From NCBI GenBank assembly GCA_036898135.1, contig CM072527.1, positions 28,785,055-28,849,054 on the forward strand: 64,000 nucleotides of DNA, written 5' to 3'. A program made the translations under genes and the position numbers. Below the pieces are notes generated by a model, which made no database searches, was not told the origin of the DNA, and saw nothing but the letters and a program-made list of their open reading frames with translations. Position 1 is the first letter of the stretch. Every line of letters starts with the position of its first letter. Below are positions 41,568 to 53,110 of this stretch, in pieces. The stretch comes from Oncomelania hupensis. Its lineage: Eukaryota > Mollusca > Gastropoda > Littorinimorpha > Pomatiopsidae.

Positions 41568-44500
41568 CCTATCCTATCCTATCCTGTCCCATAACCCGAA
41601 GGTCGTAGGGGCACCACAGATGATCGCTTAACCAGTATACTCCATCTTTCTCTGTCCTCAGCAGCCCTCATGGCTTCGCTCAGTGTCAAACCAGTCCATT
41701 CTCGAATGTTGTCCTCCCACCTCTTTTTCGGTCTCCCCCTTCTTCTACCTCCTTGCACTGTGCCTTGCAGAATGGTCTTTGCAAGGCCTGATGATCTGGT
41801 GACGTGGCCATACCATCGGAGTTTCCGTTTCTTCACCACTGTGAGCAGGTCATCGTGTTGTCCAATGGCTTGTGTGATGGTCTGTCGGACTTCAACGTTG
41901 GTGATGTGTTGGGTATAGGAAATGCACAGAAGTCTTCTGTAGCACCTCATCTCCATGCTTTGTATTCTTTGTTGGAGATCTGCTGTGAGGGTCCATGCTT
42001 CGCAAGCATATAGGAAGATGGAGATGACCAGAGAGCGCAGCAGTCTTACTTTGGAATGTAGACTGATGGTTCTGTCTTTCCAAATGGGCTTCAACCTTGT
42101 CAGGGCAGCAGTTGTTTGTGCGATCCTGGAGAGGACTTCCTGTCGAGACCCATTGTCTGACACAATGGCTCCTAAATATTTGAAGCTGTGCACTGTGTTG
42201 AGGGATTGGCCTTGTACTTTGATGTCCGTGTTGATGCCATTGGTGTTGTTGGTCATCATTTTGGTCTTCTCTGCACTTATTTCCATTCCATAAGCTCTGG
42301 AGGTGGTGTCAAGCCTCTGTACAAGCTGTTCAAGTTCTTGTTCCTCTCCAGCCAATCCATCAATATCATCCGCAAAACGAAGATTGGAGATTGCTCTGCC
42401 CCCTATGCTGACTGTGCCTTCGTGATCTGCAAGAGCATCTGACATGATGCGCTCTAGGAAGATGTTGAAGAGTGTTGGAGAGAGTAGGCATCCTTGACGC
42501 ACACCGATTGTTGTTCTGAACCAGTTCCCGATGACGCTGTTATGGAGGACTGCACTGGTAGCCTTGTCATACAGGCTTTTGATGACTTCTATAATTTTAG
42601 GGCTGATGTTGTACACTTTCATGGTTGCCCATAGAGCTGCATGCCAGACTCGGTCAAATGCCTTCTTGAAGTCTATGAACACATGATATAGATGTTGTTG
42701 GTGCTGTAGGTATTTCTCACAGATTATTCTGAGGTTGAAAATCTGTTCAGTGGTACTTCGCCCTGCCATGAATCCTGCTTGTTCTTCAGCTATGATTTGT
42801 TCAGCTTGGGGTTTCAACCTGTTGAGTATTATTTTCAGGAGGACCTTGCTGGGATGGCTGATGAGGCTGATGGTGCGGTAATTTTCACACTCCTGAAGGT
42901 TACCTTTTTTGGGAAGAGTGATGACAAGCGACTGGGTCCATGGTGTAGGCCATTCCCCACTCTGCCAGATCTTGTTACAGATAATGGTGAGAGCATCAGT
43001 CATCGCTTCTCCTCCTGCTTGTAGCAGTTCCGCTGGTATGTTGTCCACTCCCGCTGACTTCCCTTTCTTCAGCGATTGCACTGCTGCCTCAACTTCTTCC
43101 CGGAGAATTGGGAGGATTTCTTCTTCTTCTCTGCTCTCGGGACATGCTAGAACTGATGGGTCTCCATTTGGTGTATGGTTGTAAAGGTCAGAGCAGTACT
43201 CTGTCCATCTGTCCAAGACTTCTTGTTCTTCTGTAAGGCAAATGCCAGACTTGCTTTGGATAGTGGAGACTTTGGGCTGTTTAACACTTGTCAGCCGCTT
43301 CACAGTCTGGTAGGCCTTCTTGCTGTTGTTCTTGTTCAGATTGTTATCTATTTCCTGGCATTGATCTTCTATCCAGTTCTCCTTTGCTGTGCGCATGCCT
43401 TTTCGGATGTCATTGTTGATTTTTCGGTAGACATCAGCTCCCTGTGAGGTGTTCTTTTTCTTTTTTAACTCTCTTCGTTTATCACACAGATCCAGAAGTT
43501 CAGGTGTGATCCACGGCTTCTTCTTTGGTCGGTGCTTGCCAAGGATCTCAGTGGCGGCATCTGTTACAGCTGAGTTGAAGGTATTGGTCATGGTGTTGAC
43601 ATCTACTTCGCCTGCCCCCAAAATAAGCAGTGGTGCAAATTTCCCTCCAATTGTGGCCTGAAATATTTTTGCCACCTCCGGGTCTTGCAGTTTGTCCAGG
43701 TCGAACTTCAGCCTAGTGCACTTTGCTGTATTTACTCTCTTCAAATGGAGCCGGAAAGACATCATCACGAGATCGTGGTCACTTCCAATGTCTGCTCCTG
43801 GAAAAGTGCGTGTCCTGCCAATGTTGATGCTTGATCTGAAGCGTTTCTTGACCATGATGTAGTCGATCTGGTTGTGATGTTCCCCGCCGGGACTGTGCCA
43901 TGTCCATCGTCTGGATTTTTTGTGGAGACCAAGCGTGTTTGCCAGTACCAGATTGTTGTATCTGGCAAACTCCAATAGCCTCAGACCCCTGTCATTTGTC
44001 TCGTTGTTGCAGTGGGGTCCGCATGTGTCTCCCCAGTTGTGGTGCGCATCTTGGCCAACTTTGGCATTCCAGTCGCCTTGCACTATGACTATGTCCTTCT
44101 TCGGCACATGGTCAAGGACCGCCTGTATATTTTCATAAAAATCCTCCACTTCGCTGTCTTCATAGTCTGATGTTGGGGCATAGGCCTGGATGATGGTAAT
44201 GTTGAAAGGGGTTGCTCTCAGACGGATGGTAATGAGTCTACTGGAGACTGGGCGGCAACCCATGACAGTGGCTAGAATGTTCTTGTGGACCAAGAATCCA
44301 ACGCCGTGTTCGTGCCTGTCATCTCTACCGCTGAAATAGAGCTTGTGGCCTTTGTCAGTCGTTGTTTCACCTAGGCCTTTCCAGCGCAGTTCGCTGATAC
44401 CTAGAACGTTCCATCGATAGTGGTCCAGCTCGTGGGCCAGTTCTTCTAATTTTCCTTCCGCAGTTAGGGTCCTGACATTCCAGGTTCCTATGACGATGTT

Positions 44501-44912
44501 GTTTCTCGTGCGGATCTTGCTAATTTGTCCATCAGTAGCATACTTTTCACCTCCGTCCTGGTGGCCAACGGAAGGCGCGGTCCTTGTGTAGCCGGGCGAC
44601 GACCGATCCGGCATGGAATTAGTGGATAGCCTCATCATGTGTTGTGTCTTGGGCAAAAAAAAGACCTGGCAGGGCCCAATCCTCTCCAGGCTGTTGGCCA
44701 CAGCCGAAATCCACGAATACAGTGTGGCTCGCCTTGGCCCTGAGCACGTGGTCGTTGAACCTGTAGTAACGTGAGGTTCCTCCGCCCTGGCCGGTGACTT
44801 CTGTGTAGAAGACTTTCGCCCAGTGATGCCGTGCTAACATCACCCCTGTTAGTCGCCTCTTACGACACGCCGGGAAACGTTGGGTCTATTCTATTTGCCC
44901 GAACCCACAGAG
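41568..44912 (-). mobile_element. near full-length RTE/BovB-like LINE
   Basis: A 3.3-kb element, minus strand, ending in a (GGATA)n tail at 41568-41587. It sits in AAT-type sequence at both ends (AATAATAAT left of the tail, a long AAT array right of the 5' end), so insertion was into or next to an AAT repeat. Four other copies in the window (341, 37307, 57831, 60385) share the tail or the RT, so the family has been active here. The 5' leader (44702-44912) includes GTCGTAAGAGGCGACTAA on the minus strand, which I cannot assign. Confidence 0.9.
41579..44701 (-). CDS. RTE-type endonuclease-reverse transcriptase
   Basis: A single 1040-residue open frame. The AP-like endonuclease lies at about 65-315: N75 in GTWNVRTL, E104 in GISELRW, D210/N212 in QGDWNAK, and S307-D308-H309. 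The RT lies at about 540-830: VDNIPAELL, RTISLISHPSKVL, D677 in FIDFKKAFDRV, GVRQGCLLSPTLFN, and active site FADD at 776-779. The C-terminal region carries a KLRWYGHVTR stretch typical of the clade. No ORF1, no RNase H, and size match RTE/BovB LINEs; databases often label such proteins craniofacial development protein 2-like. All expected catalytic residues are present, so it may be active. The stop TAG lies within the tail repeat. Confidence 0.92.
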   Translation of the reverse strand: MANSLERIGPCQVFFLPKTQHMMRLSTNSMPDRSSPGYTRTAPSVGHQDGGEKYATDGQISKIRTRNNIVIGTWNVRTLTAEGKLEELAHELDHYRWNVLGISELRWKGLGETTTDKGHKLYFSGRDDRHEHGVGFLVHKNILATVMGCRPVSSRLITIRLRATPFNITIIQAYAPTSDYEDSEVEDFYENIQAVLDHVPKKDIVIVQGDWNAKVGQDAHHNWGDTCGPHCNNETNDRGLRLLEFARYNNLVLANTLGLHKKSRRWTWHSPGGEHHNQIDYIMVKKRFRSSINIGRTRTFPGADIGSDHDLVMMSFRLHLKRVNTAKCTRLKFDLDKLQDPEVAKIFQATIGGKFAPLLILGAGEVDVNTMTNTFNSAVTDAATEILGKHRPKKKPWITPELLDLCDKRRELKKKKNTSQGADVYRKINNDIRKGMRTAKENWIEDQCQEIDNNLNKNNSKKAYQTVKRLTSVKQPKVSTIQSKSGICLTEEQEVLDRWTEYCSDLYNHTPNGDPSVLACPESREEEEILPILREEVEAAVQSLKKGKSAGVDNIPAELLQAGGEAMTDALTIICNKIWQSGEWPTPWTQSLVITLPKKGNLQECENYRTISLISHPSKVLLKIILNRLKPQAEQIIAEEQAGFMAGRSTTEQIFNLRIICEKYLQHQQHLYHVFIDFKKAFDRVWHAALWATMKVYNISPKIIEVIKSLYDKATSAVLHNSVIGNWFRTTIGVRQGCLLSPTLFNIFLERIMSDALADHEGTVSIGGRAISNLRFADDIDGLAGEEQELEQLVQRLDTTSRAYGMEISAEKTKMMTNNTNGINTDIKVQGQSLNTVHSFKYLGAIVSDNGSRQEVLSRIAQTTAALTRLKPIWKDRTISLHSKVRLLRSLVISIFLYACEAWTLTADLQQRIQSMEMRCYRRLLCISYTQHITNVEVRQTITQAIGQHDDLLTVVKKRKLRWYGHVTRSSGLAKTILQGTVQGGRRRGRPKKRWEDNIREWTGLTLSEAMRAAEDRERWSILVKRSSVVPLRPSGYGTG

Positions 44913-44913
44913 C

Positions 44914-44954
<41 letters not shown>

Positions 44955-44957
44955 GTA

Positions 44958-45024
<67 letters not shown>
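44914..45024 (+). repeat. (AAT)n microsatellite
   Basis: About 110 bp, two AGT variants. Borders the 5' end of the RTE element. Confidence 0.97.
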
Positions 45025-45028
<4 letters not shown>

Positions 45029-45073
45029 CAAAGAAAACAAAGAAATAAATTAAAGATTTAACTAAATAACTAT

Positions 45074-45079
45074 ACTACG

Positions 45080-45143
<64 letters not shown>
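45074..45143 (+). repeat. (ACT)n microsatellite
   Basis: About 70 bp of CTA/ACT units. Confidence 0.97.
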
Positions 45144-45170
45144 GCGAAGTTGTGGTCTTGATTTTGTGGT

Positions 45171-45222
45171 CCTGATTCGGCTCTTTGCAGTCCGCTGGAC
45201 CCTGTAAGCAATGAATAACTAA
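45171..45222 (+). repeat. dispersed LINE-tail motif
   Basis: CTGATTCGGCTCTTTGCAGT plus CCGCTGGACC and a (AACT)n-type end. Between here and 46550 I see no gene; the sequence is AT-rich. Confidence 0.65.
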
Positions 45223-46737
45223 CTATTAATTTAACTCTGATCTCGAGTTATTTTAAAAAAATTCTCTTAGCCTACTCGTCCTTTTTCGATTTAAAGATTC
45301 AAATATTATAAAGTATAGGCCTAAATATTATTAATTAGAATAGTTTATACATTTATTTACGTATAAAACAAACAATACAGGTCTAATAATTATATTCGGC
45401 TAGTGATCTTCTTCACTGCACGAAGACTGACTTATAATAATATATCATGTAGATTAAGCCTATGTATACTGTATAACAGTGTCTACTTGTTTCTAGGCAG
45501 GAAATGGGGAATGCTATTATTAGCCTACTAACAAAATGCAAATCAATGAACGCAACTATTAAATATGGTCGATAATAACAAAGTATACCGTTGCGAAATG
45601 CTAATCTGTGTAAATCGAACAGAATTCATTTTTAATGTCAACTAGACGTAGTCATGCAAGCATCATTTTGTAACACATCGGAGAGCTTCGTTCGACTTCG
45701 TTGATTGCCTTTTTGGGCAAATGACTGGAACTAGGTTGGAAAAAACAAGTTTGCTTCCCGGCGATGATAGATTTTGCAATGATTGCCAATCGTGGTTGTC
45801 ACTGTTTTTGGCTGGAAGAAAACTTATAAAAGTAGAGAAAGGATTAAGGAGAGATTGCTAGGCTTATGATTTTTCTCTTGATTCTTGAGACACGTTACCT
45901 GTTGCAGGTAAAGTTTAGTTTTTTCGTAGGTGACACGCTGATAAATATGCTGTGTCCTGTCTATAACCACTAGGGTTGCGCGTCATCCGATAGTACATGT
46001 TTGGTCACGCCACGGTAATAATATTTTATCGGAATAGTTCTATACGTGTTGTTTGGTTACGCCACTGCACGTCGTAGGGTCCTTATCAAACTTATTAAGC
46101 ACCTTCATGCAAGCTGCTTATAAGTTTGATAAGATGAATATGAAACAAAAACTAAACACGCATCACACGAATAACGATAGGAAATGTAGGGATTTTGTTC
46201 TGTCTTTATTTCTAGTCTTTCTTTCTCTATCGTGTTACTTTAACTTTGTGCTACGTTTTTGGGGCTTGTGAACCAGTAAAACATATATGTTGTGCCCTGT
46301 TGTGTTGTTCTTTCTTCTTACGATTTTAATTATGCACATGGATAATCGCACAATGTCCCTGTAAAAATATGAATTGAAAAATAATAACTACAAAGAAGCT
46401 GTACAAAATGTTTCCGGAGGTTGCGAGAATGAGTCTGTGAGAACTCAGTCGTTTTCTAAGTGTTATCTGTTGAATTCGTTAGCTTTTCTCGTCTCTTCAA
46501 TCATTCTTCTATTAAATCTATCAAACTTCGTAAGTCCTCCCTTTGAGTAGATCGAGCGCGTTGATTGTCGAGTCCATTCCTGACAAGAACAACGCTGGAC
46601 AATTAGCGCGGCCGATCGGTCACACCGTAACTACGGTGCAAGGAGGCTTACAGTACCCACCGGTGACCTTCCTCACTCGGAGGTTTTATTTCGCCGATTA
46701 GATCTAAGGGCTGAGCCGGAGCAGCCACATTGTCCCG

Positions 46738-47766
46738 TCACAAGGTCTCTGCAAGGTCTCCATCGGGAAAGGGCAATCGATTCTCCTCCACAACTTCGCG
46801 GCGTTGGGTTGAGGCAGGACTCCATTCTGAATCGGGGTCGTCGGGTCGTCTCGCGCAGTCGATATTCCCGATCATCAAATCGTATAGCGGCTTTTTCAGG
46901 CAAACCGCTTCTACTTCGCCTATGTAGAAAGGAGTGCTGACTTGAATCTTAGCAACTGGCGCTCTCACACATTTGCTGTCGGCCATAAGTGTCCATTTAG
47001 AATCGCCAGTGAACTGTTCTTTAGCGATTAGATCTTTTCTGACGATTTCTCCACTGCAACCAGAGTCTCTTAGGACAGTCACTTCGTGATTTCCGACGCG
47101 TCCCTTAGAAACAGGCATGTTCTGGACCGTCACAGCTGCGCTGGTGACGACGGGGATGGATTTCCCGTTGGCAAGGAGAAGTTGGCCATCAGTCATGCAC
47201 TCTTGCACGTCCGCAGGAGTAGCTGTGCGCTCGGTCTCACTCGGAAGAATGACGCTCCCGCTGCACACTTGATGGTCAGATCTACTGGTTTGCCGTCGAT
47301 TGGAGAAACGTCTCTGTCGGTTGCCCGCCGCTGCGTTGTCCGTATTTCTCTGCTGCCCGCTATTTCTGTTTTGAGGACAGTTGGCAGCTCTGTGGTCTGT
47401 AGTGTTGCAGACGAAACAGCCTCTTGGGTTCCCTTCCCTTGGGGGTGGTGTGGAGTCCGTGTGTCTATGGCTCGTCCGACTCCCCTGGATCTGGTTCCCA
47501 TGGTTTCCATTCTTCTGAAAATGTTTCGTCACCTTGGGTGGCCCCAGCGTCTTCCCGTGAGCGATAAGGTATCTTTCAGCAACCTCAGTCACATCTTTAA
47601 GCGTCTGCAGCTTTTGTAATTCTAAATGGGTCGCCAGGTCCTTGTGACATGCATTGAGATATTGTTCCTTCACGATCAGGTCATGGAGACTGTCGTAAGA
47701 CTTCCTTTCGCCTAACTCCACCCACTTGACGACTGCTTTGGAGTCTCGTCTGACAAAGGCCGGCAT
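46738..47766 (-). pseudogene. Gypsy family 2: Gag C-terminal half and protease
   Basis: 342-residue frame. It continues the SCAN-like capsid (LIVKEQYLNACHKDLATHLE), then a CCHC knuckle (CFVCNTTDHRAANC), then a retropepsin with a DSG instead of DTG active site in VLRDSGCSGEIV, and the flap region. It stops at 46738. Integrase and RT do not follow at lower coordinates, so the element is truncated. The frame differs from the upstream Gag frame at 47712-48344; the true junction falls around 47725, a few codons before VVKWVELGE. Resembles the Gmr1-like element at 22034-30466 in domain order up to protease. Confidence 0.8.
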
Positions 47767-48344
47767 TCACGGAAGCGTTTATGGTTGCCCTTCTCTGTAA
47801 AGTTGTAGTACTGCAATAGGGCCTCTTTCAAGACGTCGTAGTCTTTGGCATCATCGTTCGACAGTCTGGTGTAAATTTCGAGTGCTTGCCCCGTCAGAAG
47901 TGCACTAAGTCGAATTGCCCAGTCTCGAGGTTGCCAGTTGGAGCTTTCGGCAAACCTTTCAAATCTCGCCAAATAACTGTCAATCTGGTCCTTCCCGTCG
48001 ACGAACGCCGGCAATTTTGGAGCCGTATGGTCGCTGATGACTTGTGTCGCATGCTGATTGTTTTCGATACGCGCCAACTCTAGCTGGTACTGAAGTCGTC
48101 TCTCTTCCATCTCGTCACGACGCCGTTCCTCTCTTTCTTCTTGGCGACGCTGCGCTTCGAACTCTCTTTCTTCTCGGCGTCGCTGATCCTCTAATTCTCT
48201 TTCTTCACGGCGGCGTTGCCCTTCTCTTTCTTGACGCTGCTGTTCTAATTCTCTTTCTTCACGGCGACGCTGCTCTTCTAATTCTCTCTCTTCACTCCGA
48301 CGTTGTTCTTCTTGTTCTCTTTGTAGCTGGGCTCTCGGTCTCAC
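47712..48344 (-). pseudogene. Gypsy family 2: Gag N-terminal half
   Basis: 210-residue frame: about 90 residues of Glu/Arg coiled coil built on EEQRRREERELE-like units, then a capsid start (KLPAFVDGKDQIDSYLARFE) and helices ending FRECRPLSDETPK, where the frame is lost. The coiled coil and capsid are in one frame here, unlike the family-1 element. The product would be an assembly protein of virus-like particles. The one-base frame loss makes this copy defective. Confidence 0.8.
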
Positions 48345-49009
48345 GGAAAACGATGCTTAACGTCCTATTGCATGAGCGTTAAGGACGATCACCACGTCGC
48401 CACCCTGACAACAATGACCATCATCATCATATCAAAAATGAGATCCAACGGATCTTCATACTCCGTCAGATGCTTACCTTTTAGATTCATTTCAATTCCT
48501 TTCTGCCAGAAATCAGCCATCTTGATGCATTTCTGGAAAGTTCTTGACTGTTCTGTACCTTTCTAGAATGTTCTAGAACAGCACACTTTCTGCAGTAGCG
48601 CTGATGCTTGTTACTTGTCGCCTTCGCTGACGCAGGCCCCGCTTTCCTCGTCGTATGCGACGCTGCACCACGCTGGTGTTGATGTAACACGCTCCTGTGC
48701 TGAAGTAGACGCGACGTCCGCTCGTCGCTATCTGTAATACTGGCGATCTAGCTCCGAGACTGTCTCTCGACGTAGTCTTGCGGCAGCCACGTAGTCCCGG
48801 TCTGTTGTTCGCTCACGAAGTAACTCTTCGGCGACTACACCCCCTTGCAGTCAACCCGAATCTATCGGGGGATGTAGTCCCAATATTTTGGCTCCTCCCG
48901 ACGCAACTTGTTGGCGGCTACCCTCGATGACTGCCTCTCGTAACGTTGACTCGCTTGTTTAGCAGTTAAACCCTTTGCTATGGCGTGAATCCCGGCTTGG
49001 CCCCAAAAA
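48345..49009 (-). other. Gypsy family 2 leader
   Basis: 665 bp between Gag and the LTR without a long frame. Next to the LTR, in the element's direction, TGGGGCCAAGCCGGGATTC follows after five bases and is a plausible primer-binding site. The tRNA is not named. Confidence 0.6.
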
Positions 49010-49280
49010 TGTTACACTCGTTTGATGTTGGTGTTTTTCTATCAGTAGTTGATTCAGCCCCAATGCTGAATCCCGGATTCGTTTATCCACGCAACCCGTT
49101 TAATAAGCAACAAGGCACGGAGTCGTCGTATGAAGTTTTAAAACTTTATTCAGCGTTCATTAACAACTGCATACAATCGCCTTTTCACTCTCTCCCACTT
49201 TACACAGAGGATCCATTATATATATTTTTTCTCTCAACTCGACATAACCTCAGGACGTTCCAGAATGTTTCAACGTAACA
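49010..49280 (-). repeat. Gypsy family 2 5' LTR (internally deleted)
   Basis: 271 bp from TGTTACACTC to AACGTAACA. Both ends match the 615-bp solo LTR at 7739-8353, but about 340 bp of that LTR are absent in the middle, mainly its region 7990-8340. No partner LTR is in the window. Confidence 0.85.
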
Positions 49281-49477
49281 CCCTAGTGTGAGCTGCCGTC
49301 AAAAATAAATATGCTATATAACGGTATTTGTCAACTCTGATTGAATAGATGATTAGGTATTGCCTCGAAAAATACAACTCGATTTTTGCACCAATGACAA
49401 GGTCGCATTTCGATGCATGTTTTGGGCCGCACGCGGCGTCATTGGGACTTATATTAATTTTATACTATTAATTCTGA

Positions 49478-49525
49478 TTGGACGTTTATTGTATGCTCCA
49501 GATGGACGTTTATTGTATGCTCCAG
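49478..49525 (+). repeat. 24-bp direct duplication
   Basis: GGACGTTTATTGTATGCTCC plus AGAT occurs twice in tandem. Confidence 0.9.
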
Positions 49526-49689
49526 ATCCCATAATGTATTATATTGGGATTCTGTTTATCATGCCTGACAAGATATAGTCTTTTATGTAATTTTTATAAA
49601 TCTTAAGTATTCTTATATTATCCATGGTGTGAATGAGTGTCCTGAATGTCGTGTATTTATCACGTTTTAAAATTTATTTATCGGCCCTA

Positions 49690-49800
49690 TTGGATTTTAG
49701 TATAAGCTTTAAACCTTAGACACGCATTTAACCTTTATGTCTCCTATATGCCATGGTGTCCGGGGACGTTAAAATGTATTTAATCGAATCGAATCGAATG
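49690..49800 (+). repeat. LINE 3' end with (AATCG)n tail
   Basis: TATGCCATGGTGTCCGGGGA then (AATCG)n, matching the tail at 1800-1897. Confidence 0.6.
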
Positions 49801-49849
49801 AAACGTCAACTCGCGCAAGAGCGGGGTCAACTCGCGATGTAGCTGCACA

Positions 49850-52793
49850 CGAGGGTCCACTCCGCCTACAGCAGCCCCACCACCAGACAAATCAGGGGGC
49901 TCATGAATCAGCCCCGCATCATCAGGCTCAACTGAAGGCTCACTCTAAGGGGCGGAAACAGGAGGAACAGATGTGGATATTTCCCCAGGGGCAGCATCAG
50001 CCCGCTCTCGTAGCACCGACACGGGACGTGCCCTCAACTCAGAAGCCACAAACGTCCGTGGAAGCCCACGGGCACGTAGAGCCGTATGTGGATTAAAACC
50101 ACCACTGTCCATAGAAGACCGCACACCGCCACCACCAGGTCCTGAGACCAAAGCAGGCCTGCTCACCGAGTCTACAACGTTCGCCCCACCTGCACAACAC
50201 GAAACGGAGCCAGCTCGTACCTTGGCCATGGCTTCGGGAATGGCAATGGCTTTGGCAATTAGCCTGACGGCGAACTTCGACCTCCGGTCACCCCTCCCAG
50301 GCCGCAGAGTGGCGGCCGCCACAATTGATGCAGAGAAGAACATCGCTGGTACAATCACGAGTTCTATGGTCTTTACCACAACGTGCACACCGTCGGTCTC
50401 ACGACGACACTGCTTCTTACTGTGGCCCAACAGTTAACACTTCGTACACCGGATGACGGGAGCAACATATACTACTCAAAATAATACAAGGGCCACTTGA
50501 ACATATGGGTCTTTTTTTAAATCAGAAACACAATTTCAATTTATTAGTTCATCATATGTTATTGCAATCATTTCTGCATCAATAACAAAAAAGATTTTAG
50601 ACATGTGTCGCTTAAAATTCGAGTAAATTCAATTTAACTGGACATAACCCTCATTTACAAAATCAAAACTTTAGAAACCAAAACTCTATAGAGGCAGTAT
50701 CGGGTGTGGCCACCGTTTGCATCAATGCAGTCTTGGCATCGTTGTCTCATGGACCGTATCAGGTTATGGAGGATGTTTCCTGGGATGGCCAACCACTCTT
50801 GCTGGAGAACTTGGGCCAGAACTTCAAGGTTAGCTCCTGGAGGGAGGTTTGCCCGTGTCTGTCGACCCAAGACACCCCACAGATGTTCTATGGGGTTCAA
50901 ATCGGGTGATCGAGCCGGCCAATCCATTCTCATGACGTGCTGTTGCTGCAGGAAGTCATTGACGATACGCGCTCGGTGGGGTCTGACATTATCGTCCTGT
51001 AGTATGGCACCTTCCTCAATGGCCCGCAGAGCTGGGAGGACCCTAGGTTGTAGGACGTCTTACCTGTAGCCAATACCGTTTAAGTTGCCATGAATTTGGA
51101 GCAGGGATGTTCTGAAGTTTAATGCGAAGCCACCCCACATCATTACAGATCCACCACCAAAGCGTTCATGCTCGCGCACCGTCGCATCAGCAAAACGCTC
51201 CCGTGGACGCCTCCAAACATTCACTCGACGGTCGTTAAAAGACAAGGAGAGCCGAGACTCTTGAAAAATGTTGCCTAGTCCACACCAAAAGACGCCGAGC
51301 CCAGGCCAAACGCGCTGCACGGTGAGCTGGGGGTCGTCTTGATCGCAGGTTTGCCTCGTGTAGACGGTTGCGAATTGTCTGGTCGCTGACGTTAACATTG
51401 CTGGCTGCGTGAAGCTGTCTTCTGATGGTGTTTGCTGTAGCGGACCGCATCCTCAGAGCTGACAGGGTGATGAAATGGTCAGTGCAGAAATTTCAAAACT
51501 CACACATGTGAATAAGATTGTCTTGAATGTTACTGTACAGGATAAGTTTTGAAATAAGCAATATAAGCGATATTATTGATAGCAGCAAAAAATAATTAAA
51601 CTAAATGAAATATGAGAGTGGCCCTTCAATTATTTTGAGTAGTATATGATTCAACCCTGAAACGAGTCAGGCCCAGCGATACTACCAAAGGAAGTTCTCT
51701 GGAATTGAAAGTCACCTTTATAGAGCTTGATATGAGACCTCCAGCCATAGGAAGCCTGGCCACAGAAGCCATCTCATAACCCTGGCTGTTAAGATCTTCT
51801 CTAACCTGTCTCAGGAAATGAGCATCATCACCCACCATCGGCAGACCACGCAATACCCCTACAGTAGTAGCCTTAGGAATGATTGTAGTAAAGGGAACGC
51901 CGCAAATCTCAGCCGCACGGAAGAGAGCTCCCTGCTGCTTTGCAGACACGAAGGCTATCAACCAATTCTCCGCAGGAAGGGGGTGTATCGATAAGACATC
52001 TCCTACCGTGTTCTTCAACGCATCCCGGCGCCTGAGGGGACCTAGTCCCATAAATGTGACCGGGGCCCCCTTCTTGTCTCGCAAAATGACCAGAAAATCC
52101 GCTATAACAGCGGCCTCGACCGTCGTTGCCGTGCGAACAACCCTGGACGGTCCCCTAGCCATAGCACCGATCCGCGCCTTCTGTGCATACGACACAGCGC
52201 CGCCCTGTGTAGCGGCCACATCACCTGCCTGAGACCTCTGCAAAGGAGGAACTGGACTGTCCCCAACAAGGCGGGAACCGGAGGTTACTGAGGGGATCGC
52301 TTGAACCGTCCGAGATTGGTCTTCCCACACCGACTGAGGCTTCGTAGCCTCCGGGACCGACATACCCGCCACCGCATCACCCGCAACAGTGGCACTCTCC
52401 CGCGCCCCGTGTAGATCCATGCGCACCCGTCAACTCTTCCAGGGAAGCAACAACCATCCGAACAGGACTCGTGACCGGCGTAAACAAACCAGTGGCATCA
52501 GTAGACGCCACAATATCCTGAGATAATTCTTCCACTGTGAACTTAAGATTTCTCAAAGAGTTAGGGCCTCCACTACCCACTAAGATCATTCGCCGACAAG
52601 GGGGAGAAGCAGACTCCGACGTAATGTCCACTGGGACAGGGGTAGACACTCTTCCCGCGCGAGTGGACGCGCCAACTCGCTTGGCCAGCGCCTTGGCCTT
52701 CTGGTGGTTTTTCAATATCTCCTGTGCCGACTTCTTAGCCTTCCTTAGCAACCTGAGCGTTGCAGTAAGGGCCAAGGGTCCGATGGGGTCCAT
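49850..52793 (-). pseudogene. LINE-C ORF1 copy 2, split by Tc1
   Basis: Minus strand. N-terminal frame 52377-52793 starts MDPIGPLALTATLRLLRK; central frame 51647-52400 contains LPAENWLIAFVSAKQQGA, PKATTVGVLRGLPMVGDD and ASVARLPMAGG, colinear with 14820-15190 of LINE-C. After the Tc1 element (50470-51644) the frame resumes at 50430 with GHSKKQCRRETD, the second half of the zinc knuckle, and a Ser/Pro-rich C-terminal tail to 49945. No ORF2 follows on this strand; the RT fragment of the same family lies beyond the N-terminus in opposite orientation (52799-53110). Confidence 0.8.
50470..51644 (-). mobile_element. Tc1/mariner transposon, decayed
   Basis: 1175 bp with 28-bp terminal inverted repeats (TACTACTCAAAATAAT, two variable bases, AAGGGCCACT) and TA on both sides (50468-50469, 51645-51646). 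The minus-strand transposase is broken: N-terminal HTH region deleted (compare 595-960), a linker near 51360-51430, catalytic core with NDRRVNVWRR and GGGSVMMWGGF (51130-51240), and WPARSPDLNPIEHLWGVLGR (50862-50921) with the terminal catalytic region. Same family as 500-1115 and 9591-10646. Confidence 0.9.
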
Positions 52794-52798
52794 TACCT

Positions 52799-53110
52799 GA
52801 TGTCTAAGAAGGCCCCCTGTCCTTTAAACAAGATGTAAAATTTTTCGACATTTTCTATGTGACAGGTACTATTCCAGATTCCTGGCGCAAGGCTACTGTT
52901 GTACCTGTTCTCAAACCTCATAAACCTAAAATTTCTCTTACAAGTTATCGTCCTATACATCCCACTTATGTAAAATTTATGAAAGAATCCTTAAATGCCG
53001 TTTGGAACACTTTTGTACAGAGAAGGGGGTGTTACCTTCGACTCAGGCGGGATTCAGGTGGGGCCGGTCTGTGGCGGACCATGTTGTTAAACTTAATGAA
53101 CACACCTAGT
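52799..53110 (+). pseudogene. LINE-C RT fragment
   Basis: KFFDIFYVTGTIPDSWRKAT (52838-52897), VVPVLKPHKPK and the following TSYRPI box, then shifted remains of the QAGF-region (53040-53070). Colinear with 18370-18670. It starts 5 bp from the ORF1 start of the inverted piece at 49850-52793 and is cut at its right by the Tx1-type LINE. Confidence 0.75.

Noticed and set aside
44831..45061. Poly-asparagine open frame
   Set aside because: Translation of the (AAT)n microsatellite.
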